From: Symbiodinium microadriaticum
Taxonomy: Eukaryota > Sar > Dinophyceae > Suessiales > Symbiodiniaceae
Length of the DNA stretch: 64,000 nucleotides
Assembly: GCA_001939145.1 (NCBI GenBank)
Contig: LSRX01000067.1
Location: 496,517 to 560,516, forward strand
Reading direction: 5' to 3'
Under the pieces are notes generated by a model. The model saw only the letters and a list, made by a program, of their open reading frames with translations, was not told the DNA's origin and searched no databases. The position numbers were made by a program, and so were the translations under genes. Of the stretch, positions 43,967-55,743 are shown one piece after another; the first letter of the stretch is position 1, and the number at the start of each line of letters is the position of its first letter.

Positions 43967-45357
43967 GTTTTTTTTTTTGCTTTTTTTTGTTGCTAGAGCC
44001 CTGTGTGCGCGCACTTTGGCTTTCGCAGCTCCCGGGATATCGTCAGGTAAAAATTGTGAGTATTCCGGGCGTTGTGGTCCAACAGACCTGGGTAGCAGCA
44101 TTTGGCAGTGATTTCTATCCAGTATGGAAATTGCATACCTCTGCATCTTCCTTGATACAGGATCCTATCTTTATGGCAAGATGCAAACACCGGCAAACAC
44201 TACAGCGTGCATTGGGTCCTTCCAGGGAGGAATTATATACTTCCTTTTGACTGTATGTTGGGCTGTGTAAAGGCTTTCGGATGGCTTCTAAGGGGCTGTT
44301 CCCAAACTGATTGGTTGGTTATTATGGTTCTTGTTTTTTTTTGTTTGGGGGGGGTAGGGGGGGTAGGGTTGTGGGGTTTTGAGTTTTGACTTGTGGGTTT
44401 TGGGTTTAAAGCATTGGGGTTTTGGACTTTGGGGTTTTGGATTTAGGGCTTTTGGTTTGGGGACTCTGGGCCCTAAGGAGGAGCTCGGTTCAGAGGGGCC
44501 CCAGGACTCGGTGAATTCCTAGGTGTGGGACTGCCCGGCTTCAGCAAACAAATGGGTTTAGGATCTAGCAATCTGCCCTGTATGAACCTCAAAGAAATGA
44601 AGGTGATTATAAGTAAATCCGATGTAGGACCCCTGGAATGTTTTTCTGGGCATGGCAGGTCTCAAAGTTAGATTGCACGTATCTGACCATTCGATCTCGA
44701 TAATCTTAGTATGACTTTTCGTCGTCGTATCAGTGGTGGTGATGTGGCGGTGGCTGTAGTCGTTTCCGTCGGCGTCGTAGTTTGGATCCTAGTATGATCG
44801 ATTTGTTTCACGCCATACGACCTCAAGAGTTTCTCATGAATCGTCGTGCTCCCTCGTTACTATCCGAGCCTGAGGCTTTCTCCGCCATACCGCGAATAAA
44901 GCCCTCTTCCAAGAGCTTTAAGGGTTGTAGCGTACGAGCGGATTCAGGAGCGGCGGACAGCCCTAATTCTCGCCTCCGCCCGGGGCCACACTGAAGCCGC
45001 ACGGATCCCGGGAGACAGCAGGGAGGGATGCTGAGAAGGTGTGGAGCTGAGAATACTGTTGATGATATCAATCCTGCATCAACCCCAAACTATGGCAATT
45101 ATGGTGAATTCCTTAATATGGGTAGTGCAGGATTTATATCATCCACCGTAGTAAGTCTTAGAGGATCATTGTGTGGTTCAGGCATGTTCAGGAAGAGTGT
45201 CAGTGTTGTTGTGTGATGATTGTGTCATGATTTGGAATTCACAGGCTGGTATTGTGACGATTAGCACTCAGAGCTTGCAGAGTGGTAGTCGTAGCCATCA
45301 ATTTCCAGACACTCAGGTGGCATTACACGTCGAGCATCAGTAGTGCGATTGCTCGTA

Positions 45358-45640
45358 CCCTAAAACCCTAAACCCTAAAACCTTAGGCCCTGAACCCTAC
45401 AACCCTAAACCCAAAACCCATGAAGCCGCTCCCCAAAAAAGCAGCTCTGCAGGTCCAGAGATTGGGCTTGCCCAAGCCTAAACCCTGAACTTTAAGTTTC
45501 AGAGGCCTAGGTAGGACATACTAGGGGTCCCTGAGCCCTAGAACTCTACACGCCATAGATCCCCATGAGTGAATGGGAGCCCCTGAAACCCTCTAAACCC
45601 TAGAACTCTAAACACCAGACATCCCCGAAAGGATGCCGCC
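45358..45640. repeat. Telomere-like tracts, C-rich
   Basis: CCCTAAA clusters at 45358-45420, 45477-45490 and 45590-45612 lead to the exon at 45661. Confidence 0.75.
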
Positions 45641-45660
45641 TCCCCCCCTCCCCGCGTTAG

Positions 45661-45709
45661 CTGAGGTGGCAGCTCTTCTTCGCTGCCAGGCCGATGTCCA
45701 GGCAAGGCG
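45661..45709 (+). CDS. Candidate helical exon
   Basis: After CGCGTTAG, encodes EVAALLRCQADVQAR, similar in look to an ankyrin second helix or a coil. The GT donor at 45710 leaves two bases, and the exon at 46484 supplies one (Arg), so the two fit in phase. A TTTAGGGG unit follows within 50 bases. Confidence 0.42.
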
Positions 45710-46483
45710 GTGGTTTGGCTTCAGTGCCAGTCCAAGGAGTGTTTAGGGGCTAAAGCTTCGGGGTTGTGGGATGCGACAAGGTGCCTAAGTTCCTGATGTC
45801 ATTCATTGGCTCGCTCTGAAAGTCTATCGGCTCTCGCTTTGCCTGAAGCTTTTCTTGGGTGGTGTAGTGTTGAGTGCCCATGCCAGTGGACTTCAGCGGA
45901 CACCCCTAACCCTATGCTCAGGCTCATTCTATTAAGCATGCGTTTTGTGCAGTTCTCGGGGTTTGCGTGCTCAGGGCTCCTGTGGGATGTTACGGTCCTC
46001 AGGGAGTCCAGAATTCGGTAGCTTACTGTAATTAAGGATCTGGTCGAAAACGTCTTTGGTAGTGTTACTAGACGGGATTTTTCATAGCGCCTTTTCAATG
46101 AATCAATGCGCATCAGTCTACAATGTCCTGAAGTGGTGTTCTAAATCATTTCCTAAGCACCCATGCACCCAAATGCAGAAAACAAGGCCTTAAAGGGCTT
46201 ACTAACTGGAAGGCCGCAGGATATGCTGTATGGCTGCATGGATAAATAGGGATTGCCTTTAAGAACGCTGATGTGCAAACTTTTGCCTCGCCACCGCATG
46301 ATACAACGATTGCCCCAGTTCCTCATACTTAGAAAAGAGCTTGGGTGTAGAACATAGTATCACTATGATCATGAATTTGCAACTAGAATATATTCAGGCT
46401 TCTATGTTAAACCCGAAATTGGCCTTGCATGTATGCCCTCACATCACCGGATCCTCGCATCACTTTATCTCGAACTGTATCAG

Positions 46484-46592
46484 AACCCTCATGGCAAGCC
46501 TCATAGACTCTTTTGGCGACCAGGCCCTGGACAACATGTACCAGACGGCCCTCCACGCAGCAGCTGCTAATGACAAGCCCGAGGCATGGATG
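46484..46592 (+). CDS. Candidate ankyrin-like exon
   Basis: After GTATCAG, encodes TLMASLIDSFGDQALDNMY and QTALHAAAANDKPEA. Thr-Ala-Leu-His-Ala-Ala-Ala is close to the ankyrin core Thr-Pro-Leu-His-x-Ala-Ala. It may end at the GC at 46584 or the GT at 46593. The frame would otherwise stop at 46617. Confidence 0.45.
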
Positions 46593-46994
46593 GTCAATCC
46601 AGAGCCTATGGAACCCTAAAATAGACTATAAGCAGGGGTTGCCGTTGCGATAGTTCCAGGCAGCGGTGACCTATACTTCGTAAGCCAAGCGATCAATCTA
46701 GGCTGCTTCGAGTGACAGTTAAGTCAATCCTATTTGCTACTTCTCATGGCTCTTCAATGCTCTTCAAGTAGAAACAATAACCCTTTGAACCGTTAACCGG
46801 AATGATTATGCCCCTAAAGAGCTTTTGGCCATTCCTACAACCAACCCTCGATGCCAAGAAAATTCAGGGCTTCGAGGCATCGTGCTGATTGCGAATGTCG
46901 GTGCTGCTTTCGAACGGTGGATTTACGGAATCAGGCTTAGCATATCTGCAGAGCTGAGCAGCTATGGCCGTGAATGGCGAGCCAATGGATGAAT

Positions 46995-47170
46995 GCATGG
47001 AATGAATGAATGAAATGAAATGAAATGAAATGAAATGGAATGAAATGAAATGAAATGAAATGAATGAATGAATGAATGAATGAAATGAATGAATGAATGA
47101 ATGAATGAAGGAAGGAATGAATGAATGAATGAATGAATGAACGAATGAATGAATGAATGAATGAATGAAT
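46995..47170. repeat. ATGAA / GAAT microsatellite
   Basis: (TGAAA)n then (TGAA)n with a few substitutions. It gives Ile-His-Ser-Phe repeat frames on the minus strand. Confidence 0.95.
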
Positions 47171-47641
47171 GCTAGTAGTATTGTCAGTAGTAATCGTAAT
47201 CGTAGTAGTAATCGAAAGGCAATAGCAACAGTTGTCGCAATAGTAACAGTAGTTTTCATAGAAAGGGTGATAGCGCTGACAGTAGCACTTGTAGTTGCCA
47301 TGGAGGTATTGCGTAACGTATAGAAATATTAAAAGTACTTGTGATAGGAATAGGTTGCGGGTTGGAATGAACATCGCAATTGCTAGACAGTTTTTGTAAA
47401 TACCACAATAGCAAAACATTGATAATAGTCGATATGCCAGCCGAACATCCGCTACTGTACCATCGTAGTCCAGGTTGGGACAACAAGCTTTAGCCTAATC
47501 CCCCAAAACCCAACTGAACCCCTAGAGTCCGTACCCGTTTCGCCTTTACTGCCGGAAGGCCACGACCGAAAACCGCAGGCCCCAAGCCCAAAAAGGCATA
47601 AGCCACCTGTATCCTAAATCCCAAATCCGCCACACCCTCAG

Positions 47642-47710
47642 CCGCCCTGCGTCAGTGCATCCAGCTGCTCTACAAGAAGAGGGCGCGCCTCGAGCAAAAG
47701 GATGGCTCGG
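47642..47710 (+). CDS. Coiled-coil gene, exon
   Basis: After ACCCTCAG, encodes ALRQCIQLLYKKRARLEQKD, a basic amphipathic helix. The GT donor at 47711 leaves one base, and the exon at 48183 starts with two (Ala). C-rich telomere-like sequence lies before it, and TTTTAGGG/TTTAGGGG lies about 35-50 bases after the donor. Confidence 0.58.
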
Positions 47711-47999
47711 GTCGGACTCCGATGCAGCACCCGGGCTCGGAATTTGTGGGTTTTAGGGAGTTTAGGGGTTGAAGTTGCAGGGCCTACTATATTTTATGGG
47801 AGTAATGGGGTGTGTGTGGCTTAGAGGGATTGAGGGGTTTGTAAGGTGTAGAGTTTAGGAGAGATGTTTGATGATAGGGGCTTGAGTGGAATTGCGGTCC
47901 GGGCTTTTGGAGCAGGGTCGACTAGTGGCAGTCAAACTTTATGGTTGGTGCGATGATTCAGCAGCATTTGGCTTCGTTTTGTGGGCGATGTTTAAATAA

Positions 48000-48180
48000 A
48001 CACTGAGACCATAAACCTGAAAGCCCCGACCCCTTAACGCCCTCAGCCCTGAAAACCCTCACACCCAAGCTCTAAGCCGTAACATCCTCAACCCTACAAC
48101 CCGGAGCCCGGAACACCCCTACTGGAACCCTAAAACCTGAGCCAGAGTCCTTGCTACACCCTAAACCCTAAACCCTCCCT
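48000..48180. repeat. Telomere-like tract, C-rich, running into an acceptor
   Basis: CCCTAAACCCTAAACCC ends in CCCTAG, which is itself the 3' splice site before 48183. Confidence 0.85.
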
Positions 48181-48182
48181 AG

Positions 48183-48283
48183 CCGACGTTGCCAAGGCTG
48201 GCTTTGGATGGTCGGCAGGTCACAGCCCCGGAGTGAGAGCAGTCGCTGCTCCGAAGCCGCGGCTCCCGCTTCGGGGCGTAGAG
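48183..48283 (+). CDS. Coiled-coil gene, exon
   Basis: Encodes DVAKAGFGWSAGHSPGVRAV and then AAPKPRLPLRGVE, a Gly/Pro/Arg-rich linker. It lies tightly between CCCTAG upstream and GTTTATAGGGTTCAGGG downstream, so the donor itself starts the G-rich telomere-like run. An alternative donor is at 48278. Confidence 0.52.
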
Positions 48284-48573
48284 GTTTATAGGGTTCAGGG
48301 CTCTTCAAATAGGGGTTCCATAAGGAATCTACGAAGGTTTAGGATTCTATGAGCAATCTAACAGTCAAAAGGGTTTTGTCTAGGGTGAAACGTTTGGGTT
48401 TGGGGGTTGAGTGTTCGGAGTCCTTTCCGCCCTACACCGTGGGATAGTGTTTGACTTGCAGCCAGTTGATCTGAGAACATTGCAGCCTCACCAAGGGCAG
48501 TTTGCCACAATGAAATTTCAGTCATTCAGTCATTCGTGATTGAGCCAAGTCAGAGGTGCTGTGACACGATTGT

Positions 48574-48690
48574 ACACACACACACACACAGACGGACACG
48601 CACACACACACAGACACACACACACACACACATCAATACAGATGTATGTATGTATGTATGTATGTATGTATGTATGTATGTGTGTATGTG

Positions 48691-48722
<32 letters not shown>

Positions 48723-48725
48723 CGT
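48574..48725. repeat. CA and ATGT microsatellites
   Basis: (CA)n at 48574-48631 followed by (ATGT)n at 48642-48722. Confidence 0.95.
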
Positions 48726-48936
48726 ACGGTGAGAGAGAGCGAGAGAGATAAACACAGTATATGTATGAGGTTACGGTGTGTTTGCAAACATCTATGTGCA
48801 TGTGCATGCAAGTGCAGTATTGTCTCTCTTTGATTCCCATCATTCCTGCATCGCTGAGAAGCCATGGAAACACCTGGCAAATGATACAGCAAGCACCTTT
48901 TCATGCCACATGTGCACATTCCACGGAATAGTCAAG

Positions 48937-48993
48937 GTGAAGTCGATTCGGATGCTGCTCCGACTCCGCGCAGTCATGCCCGAGGAGGCTGTT
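48937..48993 (+). CDS. Coiled-coil gene, candidate exon
   Basis: After TCAAG, encodes VKSIRMLLRLRAVMPEEAV in phase 0 at both ends, fitting its neighbours. TTTAGGGTTCAGG lies about 25 bases past the GTAACT donor. An alternative frame (Glu-Val-Asp-Ser-Asp) is also open. Confidence 0.38.
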
Positions 48994-49420
48994 GTAACTC
49001 GAGTTTCGAGTTTAAGGTTTAGGGTTCAGGATAGCAGCAGCGGGTTTTCGGCGAGGGTCTCTGCAGTATGAACACAGTAGTCTTTGCGACTGTGAAGAAT
49101 TTAGGGGTTTGGGGCAGTTGCCGCAGCAGCATCGATGACTTTTCAACCTAAGCCTTTTTCGTTCTGATACAATGTACCCCCTCATGCGATCTACTGATGT
49201 CCGAATCATCCTAATCCAGAACTTGGGTTGCCATCGCCACATGTTTCGATGAGCAGGAGAGGGGCCTACCAACTGTATCATAGAGTGGCGAGCACGCGCC
49301 ATCAAAGGAGATCCAAAACACATGAGGCATGCACCCAGTCTCTAACCATGAACTCAGACCCAGGGATGTTTGGATGCTCGACTCGCCATGCCTTTTGGGC
49401 GCCACTGTCCTCTGCCACAG

Positions 49421-49471
49421 GCAGCCAAGCGAGAAGATCTTCAAGACTTGATTTCAGAGGTGGAGCGCGAG
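49421..49471 (+). CDS. Coiled-coil gene, exon
   Basis: After CTGCCACAG, 17 codons encode AAKREDLQDLISEVERE, a clear heptad-type helix. GAG|GTGCAC gives phase 0, and the next exon at 49723 continues the helix. Confidence 0.6.
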
Positions 49472-49722
49472 GTGCACCTGCGGCGTTGCAGGGCCTTTCC
49501 CTCCACTTCTTTCGAGCCTTATGCATCCTAAACTCTTTCGCGCTTCGGAGGCCGTGAAGCTCACTCAGAAGTCTATGCATCTAAGATTCATGGCTAAGTA
49601 CAGATTCATTCGCTAGACGAGCATAGAACCTAGACTCTAGACCAGTAGTCTTGAAGTCGGAATCCGACACCCTCTATGCCTTGACCGGTACATCCCTAAA
49701 TCCCAAGCCCGAAACGCGGCAG

Positions 49723-49797
49723 GTTCTTATGGAACAACTCAAGGAAGCAGAAAGTCTATGCAGCCAGCAGCAACTGAAGGCGGATCTCCGGGGAGGG
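49723..49797 (+). CDS. Coiled-coil gene, exon
   Basis: After CGCGGCAG, encodes VLMEQLKEAESLCSQQQLKA and DLRGG, continuing the coil of the previous exon in phase. CCCTAAATCCC lies just before the acceptor. The donor GTCCGGGATTTCAGGG opens a run of TTTAGGG-like units. Confidence 0.6.
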
Positions 49798-49980
49798 GTC
49801 CGGGATTTCAGGGTTGAGGGCTTTCAGGGTTTGGGGTTTTAGGGTTTACGGCTTTCAGGAAGAACCTATGCAGGCCAGATGCAAAGAAGGGTTTAGGTCC
49901 AGGGTATCTCAGCCAGGCGTGCGTGGAGCTGACACTATTGGTCAGTGCCAGGTTTAGGATCCCTCTCGCTCGTTTGTATG

Positions 49981-50130
49981 CAGTCTACGCAGCCCAGTGA
50001 CGACAGCCGTACCGGCCGTACGATGTCGCGTCAGACGGCACTTCAATACCTTCACGTTATGGCTTCTCCTGGAATAGGCATGCAGTATACAGTCTACGCA
50101 GCCCAGTGACGACAGCCGTCCCGGCCGTCC
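49981..50130. repeat. Duplicated 40 bp unit, 109 bp apart
   Basis: CAGTCTACGCAGCCCAGTGA plus CGACAGCCGT(A/C)CCGGCCGT occurs at 49981 and 50090. The flanks also share GTATGCAG/GCAGTATA. Confidence 0.85.
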
Positions 50131-50693
50131 CTAACTGGATCCATGGCTGGATGCTTGCAGCCTGAAGTTTCATTGGATCCGGCTCTACAGGGTTCTCGGG
50201 CCACTCTACGCGACAGGATGCCGAAGCAGCATTCGAGGATGCCCGGCAGCATTTGCCGCTTATCTGAACGTGAGTCGGTGGGGTGGTTGTGCCTCTATAG
50301 ACCTTTGTAGCAGTCAGAGCGCTGGGGACAGCAGCAAGATGTTATGGCGGCGGCTTTCTACTATGCCTTAAACTAGTTTTGAGGGAAGACATGCAATCGC
50401 CAAACTTATAAATTCGACACAAACCTAAGCGCGCTTGGATAGTTTGTGGTCCAGTTAGCCCCGGCGGCCAATGTCTGCAAGCAGCAAGGCATCTTTCTGG
50501 ATACAGTCTTGCGATCGCTGGTGCTGGTTGGTCGTAGCAGGAGCCTTTGAGAGAGGCATGATCCCTTTGTGCGCGCGCCATCAAAACCGAAACCCTTTTG
50601 CTAGACATGAAGAAGATTTTGATTCTGAAGTCGCACCTTTTTTGTTCTTGAAAATCACTGAAAATGCTCCTTCTTGCTGATTTAAATTTATAG

Positions 50694-50802
50694 GCTTGAA
50701 GAGAAGATCTCCGGAATCGATTGCTGCGGTGCCTCGAGACTTTCAGAGTTCCGCAGAGTCCTACTTGCAGCATCTAGAAGCAATCCCGACAAGGAACCAA
50801 AG
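50694..50802 (+). CDS. Coiled-coil gene region, candidate exon
   Basis: After TTTATAG, one frame encodes RRSPESIAAVPRDFQSSAES and YLQHLEAIPTRNQ. Another open frame encodes ISGIDCCGASRLSEFRRVLL. AAAG|GTCTGA is a good donor, and the following 125-base intron is almost wholly C-rich telomere-like. Frame unresolved. Confidence 0.42.
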
Positions 50803-50927
50803 GTCTGAACCGTGCTCCGTAAACCCTGAACCCGGAAACAGATCCCTGGACCCCTCGCCCGAAACCCCCAGCCGAATCCCTGCACCCTAAACCCCTTAAC
50901 TCCACAACCCCACACTCTGAAGCCCAG

Positions 50928-51002
50928 GCGAAAAGCCCCAGCTTTCTCGTTCTCCTGTCCCAAACGAGGCTTCATCTGACGCTGCTGAGCGAGACCGCCA
51001 GG
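50928..51002 (+). CDS. Coiled-coil gene region, candidate exon
   Basis: Between GAAGCCCAG and G|GTAACA, encodes EKPQLSRSPVPNEASSDAAE and RDRQ, a charged linker. Preceded by a CCCTAAA tract. Phase to neighbours is not fully consistent. Confidence 0.42.
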
Positions 51003-51371
51003 GTAACACCCTTGATCCACAACGCCGAGTACAGGCTCCTTTCATAGTTTAGCTTGTTGGCGATTCGGAGTTTCCCTAGACATCCAGGTGTGTAAGAGGC
51101 TTTCGGGTTTAGTGTGCAAGGGGTTTCAATTGTTGCATAAAAAAGGGTTTGAATTGGGTGTGTTTGTTTTTGGAGGGGCTGCTCTGCAAAAGGGCTCCCT
51201 GGTATAATTCCGTACTTGAGTAGTAGTTGAAGATTCCTGTAAGGACCACAAGTTGAAACCGCTGTCTGAGAAGACTCGACAATTGGGCCAGCAACGTCCT
51301 TGTAAAGATTCGGAACATGACGAAGGCGTGGATTTTATGTCTCCTTGCCTTACAGATCATGGCATCATAAG

Positions 51372-51455
51372 CCTTCGGGAATTGGAAGAAAGCGGAGGCT
51401 GGCAGACATCCTGGAGCAAGATCGCGTCTGTGCAGAGGAGCGGGAGCGGATCAAG
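51372..51455 (+). CDS. Coiled-coil gene, exon
   Basis: One frame encodes RKRRLADILEQDRVCAEERE and RIK, a strong coil, ending AAG|GCTCGA (GC donor, phase 0). A competing frame (HGIISLRELEESGG, from CAG at 51355) is also open and has a better acceptor. The coil frame is preferred because it joins the next three exons without a phase change. Confidence 0.48.
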
Positions 51456-51532
51456 GCTCGATGCTGCTTAGACCCTGGATTGTAGAAACTCAATCCTACA
51501 ACCCTATAAAGCCCTAAACCCCTTATTCTCAG

Positions 51533-51586
51533 GCGGGTCTAGCGGATGCTGATGCAGAGCTCGCCAAAGTGTCAGAGGAAGTGAAG
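51533..51586 (+). CDS. Coiled-coil gene, exon
   Basis: After TATTCTCAG, encodes AGLADADAELAKVSEEVK in phase 0. The end is AAG|GCACCT (GC donor) or CT|GTGGGT. The 77-base intron before it consists mainly of CCCTAAA-like units. Confidence 0.52.
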
Positions 51587-51829
51587 GCACCTCTGTGGGT
51601 CCTACGGCTCTTATGGCTTTCTGGGCTTTGGCTTGAGAAGGCGTTTGGTTTTTAGGGGTCGTATAGACTTGAGTCTCTCGGGCTTCAATGACTCTTAAAG
51701 AGATCCTGGATAAAAAGCATTGAGGTATTTGAACCAGGCTTTTGTTCGAGCAAAGGGGACTACGGCATATGAGCTCGAGGATTCTTGAGACTGTGCGGGA
51801 GGGATGTGGAAGGAGCCTTATAATATCGA

Positions 51830-51918
51830 AGCCTAAATAATTACCTATGTTATTCCTTAGGGTTCCTAGGTACAGCCTGATATGATATGCCCAGCAGCCT
51901 ATTCTAGTCATTAAGGCC
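51830..51918. mobile_element. MITE-like element, family 2, copy 2
   Basis: 89 bp with inverted ends AGCCTAAATAATTACC and AGTCATTAAGGCC, related to the copy at 2941. It is inside an inferred intron of the coiled-coil gene. Confidence 0.55.
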
Positions 51919-52774
51919 ACTATTGTAGAGAGGCTCGGGTCCTCAAGCTTTATTCTGGGGAGACTCGGTAATTGTGCAGGGCTTCGGGGGTTGTTCCACA
52001 GCCTGCTGTAGTTTCCAGCGTTGCGTTGTTTGGCCGAATGTCGGGTCTGAGTCTTTGGACATTCTATGAAACTGGATAATCCTTAAACCTAAACCGCCAG
52101 ACCCTAAACCCGAACTACAAGAGGCTTTCGTATCCCGAAGCCCTGGCCAATCCGGACGGCCAACCAGATCCATAGTTTTCACCTGGAGGCATTCTGCTGT
52201 CTTTGTATCTTCCCGGGTGCTCCCAACTCTAAATAAGTCGGCGGCTGAAGCCTGCCATAGGACCCTCAGGATGACCTTGCTGAATCCTCATGTGGCTGGA
52301 GGTGTGATCGGCTTGGCTTAGTTTGGCTATGTGGCTTTATACCCAACATGTTTCCGATGATGATGCAAACATTAGGGTCGTGGCTACTGCTGTCGATGGC
52401 AATGTCTTCATGATGGCCGTGGCGATTCCTTATGGTCTGATTGTTACATAATGACATGTACACTGTTATCTTCTTTGTCAGGATAGCATCATGTGTTCCC
52501 TTGCTCTGCGTTACCATCGTTGTTTGAAGGGCCGCTCAAACTATCGTCCTGGATCCTCTTCCTGGATTCTTCAGAGAACCCTCATGCCTTTGCTGTCTCT
52601 TTATCAGCGAAAACCTGAAAATGGGATTGTTATTGCCTATCGCCTTCCCCTTATTGTTGCTATTAGTATTATAGTCTTGTTGTTACGCTTTTTCTATCAT
52701 TTTTATTGCTATCATAATGATTCATGATGACTATTATTAGGGTGTTGCTGGGGAACCGAAAGCCTCGGTGTCAG

Positions 52775-52861
52775 GAGAAAGGCAAGGACCTTGCCTTGCT
52801 GCGGAGAGACTTGGACGCCATCCGCGAGGCGAAACTGAAGAAAATGGAGGCTCGACTGCCC
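52775..52861 (+). CDS. Coiled-coil gene, exon
   Basis: Between GGTGTCAG and CCC|GTGAGG, 29 codons encode EKGKDLALLRRDLDAIREAK and LKKMEARLP, a charged heptad coil. Phase is 0 at both ends. The donor GTGAGGGTTT is directly followed by TTTAGG-type units to 52945. Confidence 0.65.
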
Positions 52862-52864
52862 GTG

Positions 52865-52945
52865 AGGGTTTGGAAAAAGGATTTTAGGCTTTAGGGTTTA
52901 AGGGTTTAAAGCAGGTTTAGGGGTTCTACAATTTCTAGGATTTAG
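52865..52945. repeat. Telomere-like tract, G-rich, directly after a donor
   Basis: GAGGGTTTGG, TTTTAGGCTTTAGGGTTT and GGTTTAGGGG follow the donor at 52862. The opposite end of the intron has the C-rich form. Confidence 0.8.
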
Positions 52946-53571
52946 GGATTAGAGATCCTCCCGCTCCCTTGCCCTGTAAACGGAAACCTAGGTCTCGTTT
53001 GATAATGGGCTGCCGGGCATCTTGGGTGGGTTGATATTTTTCTTCGAACCCTCGGCCGGTAACTCGGAACTCAAAAGACTACAACCTGCGCGTTCTAAGT
53101 ATTAGCTGGTTTAGTGTCTGGATGTTAGCAGGACTTTCCCTTGCTTCCTGCTAGAAGCTCGAAGAACTGGGGAGTAGGAAGATGGGCTCAAAAGGCTTGC
53201 CGCGGGTTGAAATGATCTGGGGTTCACTTGCTTTCAGAGGTAGGGTCGGCAGTCGCCGGAAGCAGAGGGCAATTAAAGCATAATGGCTTCGAGCTTCGAC
53301 AAAGTACAAAGAAGAATGCATCACCACCATCGCCGATACCCTGACATGCCTCTGTCACGATTGTGTCCAGTTTATTCCTGACATTTGCCATAGGCGACAA
53401 CGACGAACACGGCCAGCACCAGCAAGCACAGCTGTCTGCGAGCAGTGCAACCATTCGTGCAGCCTTGAAGCAATCATGTTTGATTTTGAGCTTCTGAATG
53501 AACCATGCCTACTGACACCGTCCTTGTTATCAGTACCCTAACTACTTTGCTGGCGATACTGACTTCCGTCG

Positions 53572-53760
53572 ATCCCTAAACCCTAAATCCTAAACCGACC
53601 TCGCTTGTGGGAGTTGATCCTTAGCTACGCGAGAGGGAAAAAACCCAAAGCCCTAAACCCTAAGCCCTAAGCCCTAAACCCTAAGCCCTAAAACCTAAGC
53701 CCTCAACCCTAAGCCCTAAGCCCTGAGCCCTAAAACCCTAAGCCCAAAACGCAAAGTCCT
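53572..53760. repeat. Telomere-like tract, C-rich, directly before an exon
   Basis: CCCTAAACCCTAAATCC, then a long CCCTAAG/CCCTAAA run at 53645-53745, up to the acceptor region at 53762-53767. Confidence 0.85.
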
Positions 53761-53767
53761 AGCAGAG

Positions 53768-53843
53768 CAGGAGCTGCAAAACCTCAAGCAGCTCATCGAG
53801 CAGCTCAAGAAGGCCGTGGAGGAGTTGAAGTCCCAGGCCGGAT
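53768..53843 (+). CDS. Coiled-coil gene, exon (leucine-zipper-like)
   Basis: Encodes QELQNLKQLIEQLKKAVEEL and KSQAG, with Leu/Ile/Val at heptad positions. AG at 53767 gives phase 0 to the previous coil exon. A CAG at 53765 is an alternative. The donor is likely the GT at 53844. Confidence 0.6.
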
Positions 53844-55274
53844 GTAATGAAAGAGAACGGAATAGAACAGAAATAGAATAGGTCCAGGTAGATTTTTGTA
53901 ACATAATGTAACATAATAGACGAATATAGCATACTTCAGAACAGCATGACATGATACAGTATTGTATAATTTAGGGGGCCTGTCCTTCTTCTTTTAGGGA
54001 TGTGTTGCTCGGCTTTGGGTTTGCCATGGGACGCGACGATGATCATGATGATGAGCGTGATGACGATGATGGTGGCCATGGCGGTGGTAGTGGTGGCGCT
54101 TGCTGCCGTGATGAGGGTTTTCGTCTTGATACTTTCAATGGATATTGCTTCGGTCCGGCTTACAGCATGGAGAGGGCGAGGGTTGTTTGTTAGTCTCGAA
54201 TTTTGGATGCTTGTGTACTTCCCGGTAATGGATTAGAAGTGTCGAGCGCTGAATTCTGTTCGAGGCGGGGTTCAAAGAACCCGTAGATGCAGATATGCAG
54301 GTGCGGCATACACCGCCTGATGCGAAAGACTAAGACTCTAGTTGATCGGCATGCGGCTTCCCGGGCTGCTTTTGCCATTTCTGCCCAAGTGCCAGATGGC
54401 TTCTTATTTTTTGGTGGTTCTCGTGGCTAGATTCTTCAGCGGTGGGGGAGTCGTACATATAGAGTCTGAACTTGTAAGATGCTGTGTTCTCGTGTGCGGG
54501 TGGGTGGTTACGAAACCGCCCGTTTCAGTAGGTCCAGCCTTGAGCCATGGCAAAAAAGCTTCGTGTGGACATTGTGAGCGACATTGCCTGACCCTGGCGA
54601 CATGCCTGAAAGAGCTATGGTGCACTTAATAGGACACTACGACCAAAAGAACCCTGCAAGACCTGTACTGGTTTATGATTCAAAGCTACCTGTAACAAAG
54701 GCTTTCTCCGTATGGGAACAATGACCCCATACTTTCGAGGGCAATTCGAACTCAAGAGTGTGGGCCCTGCGACACAGGCTCCAAGCACAACCGGGTTCAA
54801 ACCTCGCCTTCGGCATCGATCCTTCATTCAGTAGGGTTTGGGGGATTAGGGTTAACGGCTTTAGGGCTTTAGGGTTTTAGGGTCTAGGCCTTTAGGACAA
54901 TGTTAGGGTTAAGCCGCACCATCGGTTTCGATGCGGAACAATGCCTTCTGGCCCAATACGTTCGTCATGGTCTGAGTTTTCTGCTATGTTATCCATAGTG
55001 ACCGCTTTATGGCTGCCTGGTGATGAATGCTGCTGCCGTGCTTGATGGCTGTACGTCGACCATCGCGACATTGCTGGTCATACAAGCAGCGTATACTTTG
55101 GGATGATATGTTACAGTCTAAGTTGCGAGCTGGCCTGCACACATTTCTTGCGGAATGTCCGTCCACACAGCTGCACACATCACTGCGAATGTGTTCAGAC
55201 AATTTTATGCGTCCGTCCGTTTAGAACGAGTTAAACAAATAAATACTTGCAAATTTTCATGAGCATCTATGTGT

Positions 55275-55299
55275 ATACATACATACATACATACATACA

Positions 55300-55331
<32 letters not shown>

Positions 55332-55404
55332 CATACATACATACATACATACATACACATACATACATACATACATACATACATACATACATACATACAT
55401 ACAT
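55275..55404. repeat. ATAC tetranucleotide microsatellite
   Basis: (CATA)n, about 30 units with two small interruptions. Confidence 0.97.
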
Positions 55405-55704
55405 GTGTTCATGCATGTAGGCGTGTCTGCATGACTGTAGCTTTATGGTATTTAATTTACACTCCTCGTCCGGATAGGTTGGCAGCATTTCCGATGCAGT
55501 GCTTTCTTTGCCAATCAGGGCCAGTAAGCCGACTCACGAAGCCTTCCGGACCATATTCTAGGCATAGTTCTTTCACCGACTCTTTGCTGACATGTCGAGG
55601 TGCTACGTGGGAGACACGCGACTGGAAGCTGCAGTGCAGCAGATGCAGAAGCAGGGTGTGGATGTGGATGTGAGGCCACACTGTAGCATGCTGAGGTGAT
55701 ACTG

Positions 55705-55743
55705 GCAGTGGTGGTGGTGGTGGTGGTGGTGGTGGTGGTGGAG
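55705..55743. repeat. GGT microsatellite
   Basis: (GGT)n followed by GGA-rich sequence to 55930 that keeps frames open on both strands. Confidence 0.9.
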
